Of a stretch of DNA of 64,000 nt, positions 1 through 9,700 are shown piece after piece. Both the position numbers and the translations under genes were made by a program. The DNA is taken from the NCBI GenBank assembly GCA_024233305.1, contig JACKPV010000026.1, forward strand, positions 1 to 64,000. Direction: 5' to 3'. This DNA comes from Verrucomicrobiales bacterium. GTDB taxonomy: Bacteria; Verrucomicrobiota; Verrucomicrobiia; Limisphaerales; J093. Position 1 is the first letter of the stretch. Each line of letters opens with the position of its first letter. The notes under the pieces are model-generated. The model was given only the letters and a program-made list of their open reading frames with translations, did no database searches and had not been told where the DNA came from.

Positions 1-276
1 TACAACAACCGCCCGCAACAGATCGGCGTGGCGGTGAGCGACGATGGCGTGCGGTGGGAACGCCTGAGCGACGAACCCTTCCTGCCCGTCGGGAAGCCCG
101 GGGATTGGAATGCCTCGGAGTCGGGGCATCCCGGCGTGTTCGTCGACGATGACGGGACAACGCACCTGTTCTTCCAGGGCAATGCGGACCGCGGTCGCAC
201 GTGGTGGCTTTCGCGGCGGGAAGTGCGGTGGAGGGACGGTCGACCGGTGCTGGGACCGCCGCCGGACCACAACTGA
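1..276 (+). CDS. C-terminal end of a glycosidase-like beta-propeller protein (partial)
   Basis: The reading frame is open from the first base, so the 5' part of the gene lies outside the window; 91 codons remain. The visible protein has GVAVSDDGVRWER, HPGVFVDDDGTTHLFFQGN and a tryptophan-rich end, the blade pattern of five-bladed propeller glycosidases and related proteins (GH32/GH43/GH130-like), where such segments report on substrate-facing strands. No catalytic residue can be assigned in the fragment, so the substrate is unknown. The next gene, uvrC, is unrelated and has its own promoter, so no operon link is implied. Confidence 0.6.
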   Translation, partial: YNNRPQQIGVAVSDDGVRWERLSDEPFLPVGKPGDWNASESGHPGVFVDDDGTTHLFFQGNADRGRTWWLSRREVRWRDGRPVLGPPPDHN

Positions 277-466
277 TCGGCGTGGTCCGATTGCGCCGCC
301 CAGTGAAGTCCGGCGACCTTGCCACCGCGCCGGCGGAGTGTCCGTGCAGGCGGGCGGCATGGGCTGCGGTGGGCGCAACGCCGCTTTTCGGGCTGCGGGG
401 CGCCGGCAGTCCGCGCGGTCACGACAGCGCCTTCGCCGCTTCCCGTTCGCGGATCGGAGCGCCGGC

Positions 467-502
467 TTGGCAGCCCGGTGAATCGGCGACATCCTGCGTC
501 CG
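467..502 (+). promoter_or_regulatory. Candidate leaderless promoter of uvrC
   Basis: TTGGCA at 467-472, a 17 bp spacer and CATCCT at 490-495, ending 7 bases before the uvrC ATG. There is no Shine-Dalgarno sequence. The -10 box is weak, but the geometry matches that of several other genes in this window. Confidence 0.35.
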
Positions 503-2137
503 ATGGCCGTGACCGATTCCATTCGGAGCAAGCTCAGCACCGTGCCGCACAAGCCGGGCGTCTACCTCATGAAGGACCGCTTCGGCACGGTGATTTATGT
601 CGGCAAGGCGCGCGATCTGCGGCGTCGCGTGAGCCAGTATTTTCATCCTTCGCGCCGGCTCGGGTGGGACTTGAAGTTCAACGCGCTGGTCGAGGCCATT
701 CACGACTTCGACATCCATGTCGTGAAGAGCGAGGCGGAATCCCTGCTGCTCGAAGGCCGGCTGATCAAGGAGTTTCGCCCGCGCTACAACATCAGCTTCC
801 GGGATGACAAACGGTTTCTCCTGCTCAAGGTCAACCTGAACGATCCCATCCCGCGCTTCACCCTGACCCGCCTGCGCAATGACGAAGGCGCGCGTTACTT
901 CGGGCCGTTTGCGAGTTCGGGCGCGTTGCGACGGACGTTGAATCTGGTGCGGCAGCGTTTCAACCTGCGCGGCTGCCGGGCGTTGACCCCCGCCGAAAGC
1001 GACTACAAGCACTGCCTCTACGCGCACCTCAAGGTGTGCACCGCGCCCTGCATCGGCAACGTTCCCCTTGAGCAGTACCGGATGCAGGTGACCGCCGCCT
1101 GCGATTTCCTGGATGGCCAGTGCGCCGAGATGAGCGCCGAGGTCGAGGCCGCGATGCGGAAGGCCGCCGCGGCGCTCGATTTCGAGAAGGCGGCCCAGTT
1201 GCGCGATCTGCTCCAGGACCTGAAACGCACCACGCAACGAACCGGGAAGTTCGAGCGGGTGCCCTACAAGCTCCCCCTCGCCCTCGATCCCGAGCGGGAC
1301 CTGCGGGAATTGGCGGCACTGCTGGGACTCGAACAACCGCCGGAACGGATCGAGGGCTTCGACATCTCGAACATCAGCGGCACCTTCATGGTGGCCTCGA
1401 TGGTGGCCTTCCGGAACGGCCGCCCGGATCGCGCCGGCTACCGGCGGTTTCGCATGAAGGACGTGCCCGGGCAGGACGATTTCGCCTGCATGGCCGAGAC
1501 GATTCGCCGACGCTATTCCCGGCTGCTCCGCGATTTGCGATCCGGGCCGGCAAAACCCGATGAGGATTCCGGGGAGGCCTCGCCGCAGGAATTGCAGCAA
1601 CTCATCCGCGAGGTGGGGGAGGCCGCCCGCCGCGGTCCGGTGCGCGCCTCCCAGATAACCGAACGCCCGAACGCGAGGCTGCCGGACCTGATCCTCATCG
1701 ACGGCGGCAAGGGACAACTCAATGCCGCGGTGGCGGAATTGACGGCGCTCGGTCTGGCGGGCATTCCCATCATCGGGCTGGCCAAGGAGTTCGAGGAAAT
1801 CCACCGGCCGGGCGAGCGCAAACCGCTCCGCCTGAGCCACGACACCGGAGCCTTGAAGCTGCTGCAGCGCGTGCGGGACGAGTCCCATCGGTTCGCCAAC
1901 ACCTACAACGCGCAGCTGCGGTTGAAGCGGATTTCGGAAAGTCTGCTGGATGAATTCCCCGGGATCGGCGAGGCGCGCAAGAAGGCGCTGTTGAAGCGGT
2001 TCGGTTCGATCCAGCGAATGCGCCAGGCAACACTGGACGAACTGGCGGCGGTGCCCGGCTTCGGTGGCCGTGCCGCCGCCGAACTCAAGGCCTTCCTGGC
2101 CGCCCGCACCGCGCGCGTCGGGGATCGGGAGGGATGA
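503..2137 (+). CDS. uvrC: UvrABC excinuclease subunit C
   Basis: Nucleotide excision repair nuclease that makes the 3' and 5' incisions around a UvrB-bound lesion in the cytoplasm. The 544-residue protein has an N-terminal GIY-YIG domain (PGVYLMKD ... VIYVGKA, about residues 18-90), a UVR helical hairpin that contacts UvrB (LDFEKAAQLRDLLQDL, about 224-239), the UvrC RNase H endonuclease region (FDISNISG and LILIDGGKGQL) and two C-terminal helix-hairpin-helix motifs (FPGIGEARKKALL and VPGFGGRAAAEL). It is somewhat shorter than the roughly 610 residues of the E. coli protein but all domains are present. It is transcribed alone; no uvrA or uvrB is nearby, which is usual. Confidence 0.97.
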   Translation: MAVTDSIRSKLSTVPHKPGVYLMKDRFGTVIYVGKARDLRRRVSQYFHPSRRLGWDLKFNALVEAIHDFDIHVVKSEAESLLLEGRLIKEFRPRYNISFRDDKRFLLLKVNLNDPIPRFTLTRLRNDEGARYFGPFASSGALRRTLNLVRQRFNLRGCRALTPAESDYKHCLYAHLKVCTAPCIGNVPLEQYRMQVTAACDFLDGQCAEMSAEVEAAMRKAAAALDFEKAAQLRDLLQDLKRTTQRTGKFERVPYKLPLALDPERDLRELAALLGLEQPPERIEGFDISNISGTFMVASMVAFRNGRPDRAGYRRFRMKDVPGQDDFACMAETIRRRYSRLLRDLRSGPAKPDEDSGEASPQELQQLIREVGEAARRGPVRASQITERPNARLPDLILIDGGKGQLNAAVAELTALGLAGIPIIGLAKEFEEIHRPGERKPLRLSHDTGALKLLQRVRDESHRFANTYNAQLRLKRISESLLDEFPGIGEARKKALLKRFGSIQRMRQATLDELAAVPGFGGRAAAELKAFLAARTARVGDREG

Positions 2138-2354
2138 GACGCGTCTTCCGGACTGCCTCGGGAAGTCCAGGCCCGCCACCCCCATCGGCGAAGGGGCCTT
2201 GATTACCGCCGCCTCGCAGCCCTTCCGGTGACGTCTGACCCCGGCGCCGTCATTCGGAGGCCCCTTGCCGACTGGGGCGCACGTAGCCTTCGATCCCGAC
2301 CGTGCGGCGCGGTTCCGTCTCGTGGGTGAGCCTGCGAAACTGGCGCGCGTTCCT

Positions 2355-3104
2355 TCACGGGCGGCCCTGCATCTCGGCCTGCTCCAGGAACGTCGCCGCG
2401 CGCCGCACGCGCGCCAATCCGGCGACGCCGAGCAGCCCCAAACCAAGTGCCAGTGCTGCCTCGGCAGGCTCCGGCACGAGCGTCACTTCGAGCGTCCAAC
2501 TCTTGAGGATCGCTTCGTTCCCCGCCTCCGCATCCAGCAGGTAGAGCGTCCAGTCGCCGTTCGGATTGAGGTCTTTGAAGCTGTCGAACAGGGCGGTCCG
2601 GCTGTCGTACGCGCCGACGTTCGCCGGGTCGACCGCCCGGCCGTCCGGCTGCCAGGCGCCGGTCAACGGCCCGCCCAGCGGCGTGTCGTGGTTGCCGCTC
2701 AGGGTCAACCGGTATTGATGCACATCCGCCGGCGCTGTATCCGCGAGCGTGATCTGGAAGCCGGCGTCCGCGTAGCCAAACGGATGGTCGCCGCCGGATT
2801 GTCGGCCCGTGCGGTTCAACAGGACCACGAAACCCGATTCATGGGTCAGCTGCGCGTACAGGTCCCCGTTGAACCCGCCTTCGATGTCCAGACTGACGGC
2901 GACTTCGCCCACCCGGAATGCCGGCCCGACCCCGCTGATCGTGACCGTGTCGCTCATTCCGAATGGATCCCCGTCGGGAATCGCGACGTCCAAGGGCACG
3001 AACTCGACCAGCGGCTGGGCCGTCGTGGGGATCAGCCCGCTTCCGGCCAGGCAGGCCACGGCAAACCAACGCGGCAGACGACGAAATGAAGGCATGGCGG
3101 TCAT
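2355..3104 (-). CDS. Secreted P-domain protein with PEP-CTERM sorting signal
   Basis: A 249-residue exported protein. It begins with a signal peptide (basic FRRLPRW then a hydrophobic stretch to about residue 30). The body matches the proprotein-convertase P-domain fold (VSLDIEGGFNGDLYAQLTHES, GDWTLYLLDAEAGNEAILKSW), a beta-sandwich often appended to secreted proteases and surface proteins, here without a protease. The C-terminus has VPEP, a hydrophobic helix and a basic cluster (LARVRRAA), the PEP-CTERM signal processed by an exosortase; an unusual tail of about 14 residues follows the basic cluster. The start at 3104 is preceded by AGGA at good spacing. Its role is unknown; export and sorting are inferred from the signals. 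Confidence 0.85.
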   Translation of the reverse strand: MTAMPSFRRLPRWFAVACLAGSGLIPTTAQPLVEFVPLDVAIPDGDPFGMSDTVTISGVGPAFRVGEVAVSLDIEGGFNGDLYAQLTHESGFVVLLNRTGRQSGGDHPFGYADAGFQITLADTAPADVHQYRLTLSGNHDTPLGGPLTGAWQPDGRAVDPANVGAYDSRTALFDSFKDLNPNGDWTLYLLDAEAGNEAILKSWTLEVTLVPEPAEAALALGLGLLGVAGLARVRRAATFLEQAEMQGRP

Positions 3105-3311
3105 GGAGAAGTCCTCGTTGAGCAGGCGAATCCGAAAGTGGCGAAACAGACCGGTTTCCGACCACCGACGCTCCCCAGCCGGCTATGGCATCGCAAACGG
3201 GTGGCCAAGGAGACGGCTCGGGCTCGGCTGGCACGGCGCGGTTCGCGAACCGGGCGCGCGGGCGGAGAGGCCGGGATTGGGGAAGCGAAGCACAGCTCCA
3301 TACGCCACCTT

Positions 3312-5417
3312 TCAGGGGAGGCCCAAACGGTAGAACCGGCAGGGTTCACCCGCCGCCCCGCTGTCCACAAAGTCGAACATCCCATCCAGACCGGCGGTGA
3401 ATTCGTCGCCGCCGGGAAGCGGCGCCCAGGTTTCCAAGTCCGCCGACACCTCGATCCGGTAGGTCCGGCCCGGCACCCCGACCATGCGACCGTGGCAACC
3501 GTCGGGACCCGGGGTCAGGGATACGAGATTGGACGCCTGCCGGTTGTACGAACGCACGTTGACCCGGACCGTCGCGACGGCGGACCCGCCGAACCCATCG
3601 TGGGCCGTGTAAGTGAAACTGTCCGGCCCGTCGTAACCTGGCGGTGCGACGTACTCTACACGCCCACCAACGAGCGCCACGGCTCCGCCCTGGGCCGTCG
3701 TTCCGCTGGGAAGCGTAAGTGACAAGGTATCGCCGTCAGGATCGACATCGTTCAACAACAGCTTCGCCGGGTTGAGAGCAAGCACCAGGTCGGACAGGGC
3801 CGCTGCCTCATCGTCCGCGGCCACGGGCGGGCGGTTCTCCTGCTGGATCAGGATGACGCCGCCGTTGACTCCATTGAGCACCGAGCCGCTGTTGAGTCGA
3901 TGCACCGCGAAGGTCGACACGTCCACCAGGCTGTTCAACCCGTCCGCGGTGAGGTCCACCAGCAGGCCGAGCGCCGCGATGGCATTCGGCATGCTGATGG
4001 TCCCCTCCCCCTCCGCCCTGGCCCGAAAGCGAATCCCTGGATCGGTGGCCACCGAGGCCAGCCCAGGCAGGTCGATCAGGCTCCCCGCACCCTGCGCATG
4101 CAGATACAAGTCCGAGCCAAGCGCCAGACTCGCAATCCCCGACGCCCCGAACACCGCCCCGTCATAAACATGCACACTCCCATCGAAATGGGTGAGGTTC
4201 GGAAGATCCGACGGCGTGTCCGGCCCGTAGAGCGTGATCGACGAACCCGTCATCTCCAGGCTCCCCGGCAAGGCAATCGCTCCGTTGCTCTCGTAGATCA
4301 GGTTCACCCACCTGGCCGGGCTCACCAGGCCGCTGACATCGATCTGCCCCCCGCTCCGCGCGTCGACCTCCAGTGCCTGGGTGTAATTCACCCCGCCAAC
4401 CGTCGCCAGCGCCGGCAGGTCGATTCGCCCTGAATCTCGGGCGCGGAGGTGCAGCCCGTTGTTTGAACTGAAGCTCACCGAGCCCACGCTCGGCAGGTTG
4501 ATCCAGCTCCCGACCCCTTCGGAGCGAATATCCCGCCAACCTCCCGCCTCCAGCGATGTCAAGTTCGGCGCATTGAGGACGGCTCCGTTGTAGGCATAGA
4601 GGCTTCCATCAAAGCCCGTCAACCAGCCGAAGTCCGACGGGGTGTCCGGCCCGTAGAGCGTGATCGACGAGCCCGTCATCTCCAAGCTCCCCGGCAAGGC
4701 GATCGCTCCGTTGCTCTCGTAGATCAGGTTCACCCACTTCGCCGGGCTCGCCAGGCCGCTCACGTCAATCTGGCCCGCCGTCTGCGCGTCAATCTCCAAT
4801 ACCTGGAGAGAATTCACCCCAGCAACCGTCGTCAGTGCCGGCAGGTCGATTCGCCCTGAGTTCCGCGTCCGAAAATGCAGCCGGTTGTTGCTGGTGAAGT
4901 TCACCGAACCCACGCTCGGCAGGTTGATCCGGCTCCCCACTCCTTCGGCGTGCAGAAACTGCCAGGCGCCCACTTCGATGGAGCCCAAGTTCGGCGCATT
5001 GAGCACCGCACCGTCGTAAGCATACAGACTGCCGGTCAGCGTAGTCGGTCCGTTAATGGCCGAGGCTCCACCGCGAACGCTGAGCGTACCTGCGACTTGG
5101 ATGGCCTCCTCGCAGTTTAGACTGCGAACGTTGACCGAACCGCTGAGGACGATGGTCGGATCGCCGGGGACGTCGATGACCGCGTCGTCGGTCTGGCCGG
5201 GCAGGGTGTCGCCGCTCCAGTTGAGCGGGTCGTTCCAGGACGCGCCGTCGCCGCCACCGTCCCAGGTAATGGTGCCGGCCTGCAGTGAGAGGCAGGTGAG
5301 GAGCGCACTCGACCAGCCGGCCGGACCACCCCGGCACTGGCCTGGACGCCGGCGCACGGGTGAATGGACCGACGGGGCTGCGCAACGGACATCAATGGGC
5401 TCGTAACAGGTTTCCAT
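3312..5417 (-). CDS. Large secreted protein with tandem 142-residue repeats and a cadherin-like domain
   Basis: About 701 residues. After an N-terminal export-like segment (LLTCLSLQAG) comes an opening typical of passenger-type adhesins (TWDGGGDGASWNDPLNWSGD). Residues about 130-410 are two near-identical 142-residue units plus a degenerate third; each carries LNAPNL, IDLPAL, YESNGAIALPGSLEMTGSS and LYGPDTPSD, suggesting a beta-helix. A cadherin-like domain follows (RPPVAADDEA ... LNDVDPDGDTLSL ... GPDSFTYTAHDGFGG), and the end (YRIEVSADLETWAPL ... FYRLG) is the C-terminal module common in Verrucomicrobia secreted proteins. The start at 5417 is preferred because GAGGGA lies six bases upstream; ATG 5423 is in frame. 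Function is unknown, surface adhesion plausible. Confidence 0.8.
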   Translation of the reverse strand: METCYEPIDVRCAAPSVHSPVRRRPGQCRGGPAGWSSALLTCLSLQAGTITWDGGGDGASWNDPLNWSGDTLPGQTDDAVIDVPGDPTIVLSGSVNVRSLNCEEAIQVAGTLSVRGGASAINGPTTLTGSLYAYDGAVLNAPNLGSIEVGAWQFLHAEGVGSRINLPSVGSVNFTSNNRLHFRTRNSGRIDLPALTTVAGVNSLQVLEIDAQTAGQIDVSGLASPAKWVNLIYESNGAIALPGSLEMTGSSITLYGPDTPSDFGWLTGFDGSLYAYNGAVLNAPNLTSLEAGGWRDIRSEGVGSWINLPSVGSVSFSSNNGLHLRARDSGRIDLPALATVGGVNYTQALEVDARSGGQIDVSGLVSPARWVNLIYESNGAIALPGSLEMTGSSITLYGPDTPSDLPNLTHFDGSVHVYDGAVFGASGIASLALGSDLYLHAQGAGSLIDLPGLASVATDPGIRFRARAEGEGTISMPNAIAALGLLVDLTADGLNSLVDVSTFAVHRLNSGSVLNGVNGGVILIQQENRPPVAADDEAAALSDLVLALNPAKLLLNDVDPDGDTLSLTLPSGTTAQGGAVALVGGRVEYVAPPGYDGPDSFTYTAHDGFGGSAVATVRVNVRSYNRQASNLVSLTPGPDGCHGRMVGVPGRTYRIEVSADLETWAPLPGGDEFTAGLDGMFDFVDSGAAGEPCRFYRLGLP
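4187..5038 (-). repeat. Two tandem 426 bp in-frame coding repeats
   Basis: The segment beginning CCGACGG(C/G)GTGTCCGGCC recurs at 4208 and 4634 on the + strand, a spacing of exactly 426 bp (142 codons), with only scattered mismatches. The two units lie inside the secreted-protein gene and encode its repeated domain; boundaries are approximate. Confidence 0.85.
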
Positions 5418-5423
5418 GGCCAT

Positions 5424-5862
5424 TCCCTCGTTCAGGCGACGGCATAATCCTGCCAGGAATCCTGCCGAGCCGTATATGACCAGTTCTGATCATGCCAGGC
5501 TGCCGCCTCGAGCCCCCAAACCCGAGCCATCGACCGGACCGGGACGCACGATCATGCCGCTTCCGGAATGGAGCGAAGGCAGGTCAGGCGATCGGGCAAG
5601 CGGCCCGGAAAACCACGCCGAACGCGGATGTTCGGCCTTGCAGCATCCGTGAAATCCGTGCCCATCCGCGGTCCATCCAAGCGTTTGGCTTTTGACCACG
5701 GATGGGCACGGATTTCACGGATACTGAGGGAAACCAGAATCGCCCGCCCAGGGCTTGGCCTCACCCTTCAGTGATCCTCCCCGCCCTCCCCGCCAACACG
5801 GCAGCGCCGCCCCCATCCGTTATGCGGGCCCAGCCACGGTTCGGAGACTGAATTGTTGGAGC
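5424..5862. other. Intergenic region with a repeat-derived hairpin, no gene
   Basis: No convincing gene. The first half is unremarkable; the second half carries a copy of the dispersed palindromic repeat (5647-5820) described separately. The region lies 5' of the repeat-protein gene and 3' of the response regulator. Confidence 0.7.
5647..5820 (+). repeat. Dispersed palindromic repeat, copy A (rearranged)
   Basis: Positions 5694-5820 match copy B at 39870-39994 in the same orientation (CACGGATGGGC, ATACTGAGGGAAACCAG, CGCCAAnnCGGCAGCGCCG, CCCATCCGT). In addition 5647-5673 is the reverse complement of 5694-5720 at 26 of 27 positions, giving a long hairpin with a 20 base loop. It sits just downstream of the response regulator stop codon. 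Confidence 0.8.
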
Positions 5863-6510
5863 TCAGCCGGCCTCGGTGAGACCCTGGTTGGGATCGAGGA
5901 AGCGGGCCACGGCGGCGGCGCGGGAATTGACGTGGAGCTTCTCGTAGATGTGGCGGAAGTGGTTGTTCACCGTCACTTCGGCAATCTCGAGATCGCGGGC
6001 GATTTCCTTCGAGGTCTTGCCCCGGCTGGCGTGCCGCAGAATCTCGATCTCCCGCGGCGTGAGGGGAAGTTCCGTGGCGGCCGCCGGATTCTCCCCGCGG
6101 AACGTGGCGATCAGCCGGCGCGCGATCTCGGGCGACATCGGTGAACCACCCGACCGGACTTCCCGGACGGCGTCCGCCAGATCGCGGTCTTCGTCGCGCT
6201 TGAGCAGGTACCCGACAGCGCCCGCCCGGAGCGAGGCGTAGAGCAGTTCCTCGTCGTCGAAGGCGGTCAGCATGACGAACAACGTTTTGGGGCAGCGCCG
6301 GCGGAGTCGCCCAACGAGTTCCGGTCCCGAAAGGCGTGGCAACCGGACATCCACCAGCGCCACGTGGGGCCGCGCTTCCGGCAAATGGGCGAGGGCATGG
6401 GCGCCGTCATGATGCACGCTGACCACGTTGAGGTCCGCCGCCGCTCGCAGAGTGGCGGCAAGCAACTCCCGGCAGTGGGAGTCGTCCTCGACAATGCTGA
6501 CGCGGATCAC
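5863..6510 (-). CDS. NarL/FixJ-type response regulator
   Basis: Transcriptional regulator of 215 residues: an N-terminal receiver domain with acidic residues VEDD near the start, phospho-acceptor D54 (ALVDVRLP) and the conserved lysine near residue 105 (YLLKRDED), then a C-terminal LuxR-type helix-turn-helix (LTPREIEILRHASRGKTSKE ... AEVTVNNHFRHIYEKL). A GTG start at 6510 is chosen because AGGGAG lies at good spacing and the receiver begins immediately; an in-frame TTG at 6579 would add residues with no family match. It lies about 210 bp downstream of the sensor kinase on the same strand and is the evident partner. Confidence 0.93.
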   Translation of the reverse strand: MIRVSIVEDDSHCRELLAATLRAAADLNVVSVHHDGAHALAHLPEARPHVALVDVRLPRLSGPELVGRLRRRCPKTLFVMLTAFDDEELLYASLRAGAVGYLLKRDEDRDLADAVREVRSGGSPMSPEIARRLIATFRGENPAAATELPLTPREIEILRHASRGKTSKEIARDLEIAEVTVNNHFRHIYEKLHVNSRAAAVARFLDPNQGLTEAG

Positions 6511-6722
6511 GTCCGCTCCCTTCCCTTGACTTCCCGGCGCCCGGCGCAGGTCTCGTGAGGGTCGGATTCCGAGGGCCAAGGCCAGCCAACCGATGCGGCG
6601 CCTGGCGTCCTCCTGCCTTTGGCAAGTCCCGGTAACATGCCTTCACCCGTCTCGCAAACGTCCCCAAGAGTCAAGACCCGCCTGGATAGGGACGCCGCAC
6701 CGCCGGGAAGGGAACGGTCCGG

Positions 6723-9700
6723 TCACTCGTTCCCGGCGTTCATCCGGAACCTGAGCGTGACGCGGGCGCCGGCGTCCGGTGACGAATCGATGCGCAGGTC
6801 CGCGCCGGCCTCACGGGCGCGTTGGCGCATGTTCGCCAGGCCGTTTCCCTGCGACGTGGACGCACCCACGTCGAAGCCCTGCCCGTCGTCCTCGATCTGG
6901 ATCTCCCACCACTCGTTCTCGCGCGCCACCCGCAGTCGCACGGACCGGGCTTCGGCGTGGCGCAGCGTGTTGCGGAGGGCTTCGCGGATGATGAGGTAGA
7001 GGTTCTGCCGGCGGGCGCCGGGAAGTTCTTGATCCGGGATGGCCTCGGGCAGGTCGGCCTCGAACGCGATTCCGGCCAGGGCCGCCTGTTCCCGGGCGCA
7101 CCGCGTCAGTTGGGCTACCAGCGCGGCAATGTTGTCCTTCCCGGGTTGCACGGCCCAGACGATTTCCTCGAGACCCCGGACGGCCTCGCCGACGGCCACG
7201 GATAACGGCCGGCCCCTCGCCGTGCGGGTCTTCGGCGCGCCGGCGGCTTGCCGGGCAAGCAGAAGTACCTCGTGCATCCGGGCCCCGAGATCGTCGTGCA
7301 TATCCCGCGCGATTCGCTCACGCTCGCGGAGCAACCGTGCTTCCGCCTCCGCCCGCTGCACGCGTCGCAGGGTACGATCGCGCCAGCGCAGCAGGCTTCC
7401 CACCGTCCCCACCACGCCGAGCAACACCAAGGCGGCGAAGGTCCGCGTCTGATGGAAGAACGGCGTGACGACAATGCCGAGGACAACGGGCACGTCGCCC
7501 CAGCGGCCGTTGGGATCCGCGGCCAGGGCTTCGAAACGGTAGCTGCCTGGTTTGACGCGGGTGAAGTGGACCTGGGCCTGACCTGCGTCTTCGAGCCATT
7601 CCTCGGAATGGCCCCGCAACCGGTAGCGCATCCGCGTCTGCGCGGGCGCGAAGGGCTCTGGAACGAGGCAATCGAAACTCAGCACGGTCCCTGAGCCGGG
7701 CGGGAGGACAACGTCCGGCGCTCCGTCGTGCGCCTCGAGCGCCGCGTCCGGCGAGGTCACATACCAGCCGGCGTCGCATTTCGCCATCACCGAACCCAGG
7801 GCGGATACGGAGCGGATCAAGGGCGTCAGCAACGGGCCACCGGCCAGCGCGCGTTCCGGATCGACGATGGCCACCCCGCGGGTGGTGGGAACCCAGATGC
7901 GTCCGCGCCGGTCCCGCAAGATCGCCGGATGGCTCTTCTGCCCGTTGGCTTCATCGTCGGGCATCCCGTCGGCCACCCCGAACCGCAGGCTCACCAAGCG
8001 TGACTGCCCCCCCGCGGCAACCGCTTCCAGCGAGGCGCGCGAAACCCAGCCGAGTCCGTGGTCGCTGCTCAACCAGAGGTCGCCCCGCGCGTCGCTGACC
8101 ACCGCGTTGATGGCCGTGTCGACCAGCCCCTGCGAAGGATGAAAGGCCCGGAAGCACCCTTCCCGATACCGGGTCAGGCCGTCCGCCGTCGCCAGCCAGA
8201 GCGTGCCGTCGTCCGCCTCGTGGATGGCCCAGACCCGGTCGCTTGACAGGCCGTCCTTGGCCTCGGTGAAGTGACTGACCACCCGGCCATTCCGAAGGCA
8301 GAAGACGCCATGACCCGCGGTGCCCGCCCACAACGTGCCGCGTCGGTCCGGATGGAGGCAGCGAACTTCGGCGCCCGACAAGGCATCGCTCCCGGCCAGG
8401 GCATGCCACTCGTTGCCCTGGCGGAATCGCAGGCCCGCTTCCGCGCCCACCCAAAGTCGCCCTTCGGCATCGGCAGCAAGACACCGAACCTTGTTGGCGC
8501 CGTACCCACCCGGAAGCGGATTGCGCCCGAAAGCGGCGCTGTCCCAACGGAGCAAGCCACCCCCGCTGCCCACCCACAGGGCGGCCTCGGCGTCCTCGAA
8601 AAGGGCGCGGATCTTCTCGAAAGGCGACTCGTTCTCGAGCCGGGATTCCACGACGGCGTTTCCGCTCGTTCCGGGGTGGACCCGACAGACCCCATTGTCC
8701 GTGCCGACCCAGATATCTCCCGCCCGGTCTTCCAGCAAAGCCCAGGTGTTCTCATGCGGCAGGCCGTCGGCGGGGGTCAACTGCTGCACCGGCGCCGGTC
8801 GCCAGAGTTCGAGCCCGAGGTCCGAACTGATCCAGAAGCCGCCGCCGGCATCGGGTCGCAGCAGGCGGACGTTGCGGCGGGGTTCGGGGCGAAAGGCGTA
8901 ACTGCCTGGGGCGTACTCCTCGTAGGACGCCAACTGCCGGTCTTCCAGCACATACCAGACCCGCTGTTCCCGGTCCACGGCCATCCCGGCCTGAGGCTGC
9001 GGGCGGGGGAGACTCCAGTAGAAGACCCACATTTCACCGTCCCAGACTTGGTGTTGCTGACCGAGGGAGTGAAGCGTGCCCGTCGGACTGCGGATCAGAT
9101 CATGCGCCCAGGGCACGTAACCTTGATCTCCCAAGGGCGGCTCGAAGACCTGAGATTGATCCAGCCAGCGTCGCGCGCCGGACACGTCGGAGAACCACAG
9201 GCAGCCGGTGTCGTCCTCCTTCAACATGAGCACCGTGAAGTTCGCCTTGACTGTGAACGGCCACTCCCAGCGTACCGGCACGAAGCGGTCAACCTCCCAC
9301 CGCGCCGGTCCTTCGTTCGTGCCGGCCCAGAGTTCTCCATTGGCCCGCACGCACAACGCCGTCACGTGGGCGTCCGGCAGACCCTCTTCCTTCCCAAACC
9401 GAGCAAAGCCGCCCGCTTGATGACGGATCAGTCCGGCGACCGTGCCAATCCACAACGCGCCGTCGGAACCCTCGGCCAGACGCGTGCATCGGTTGCTGCC
9501 AAACGCCGGGAACTTCGATCCGTCAAAACGCCTGAATTCCCGACCGTCGAAACGCACCAACCCCGCCTCCGTGGCCAGCCAGACCAAGCCCTCCCGCGTC
9601 TGCAATACGTCGTTGATCTCGAGCGTCGGCAGGCCGTCCGCCTCTGTCCAAATCCGGTGCGCATATCCCGCCGACGGCGCCGGGCGGGGTGGTGCGGTTG

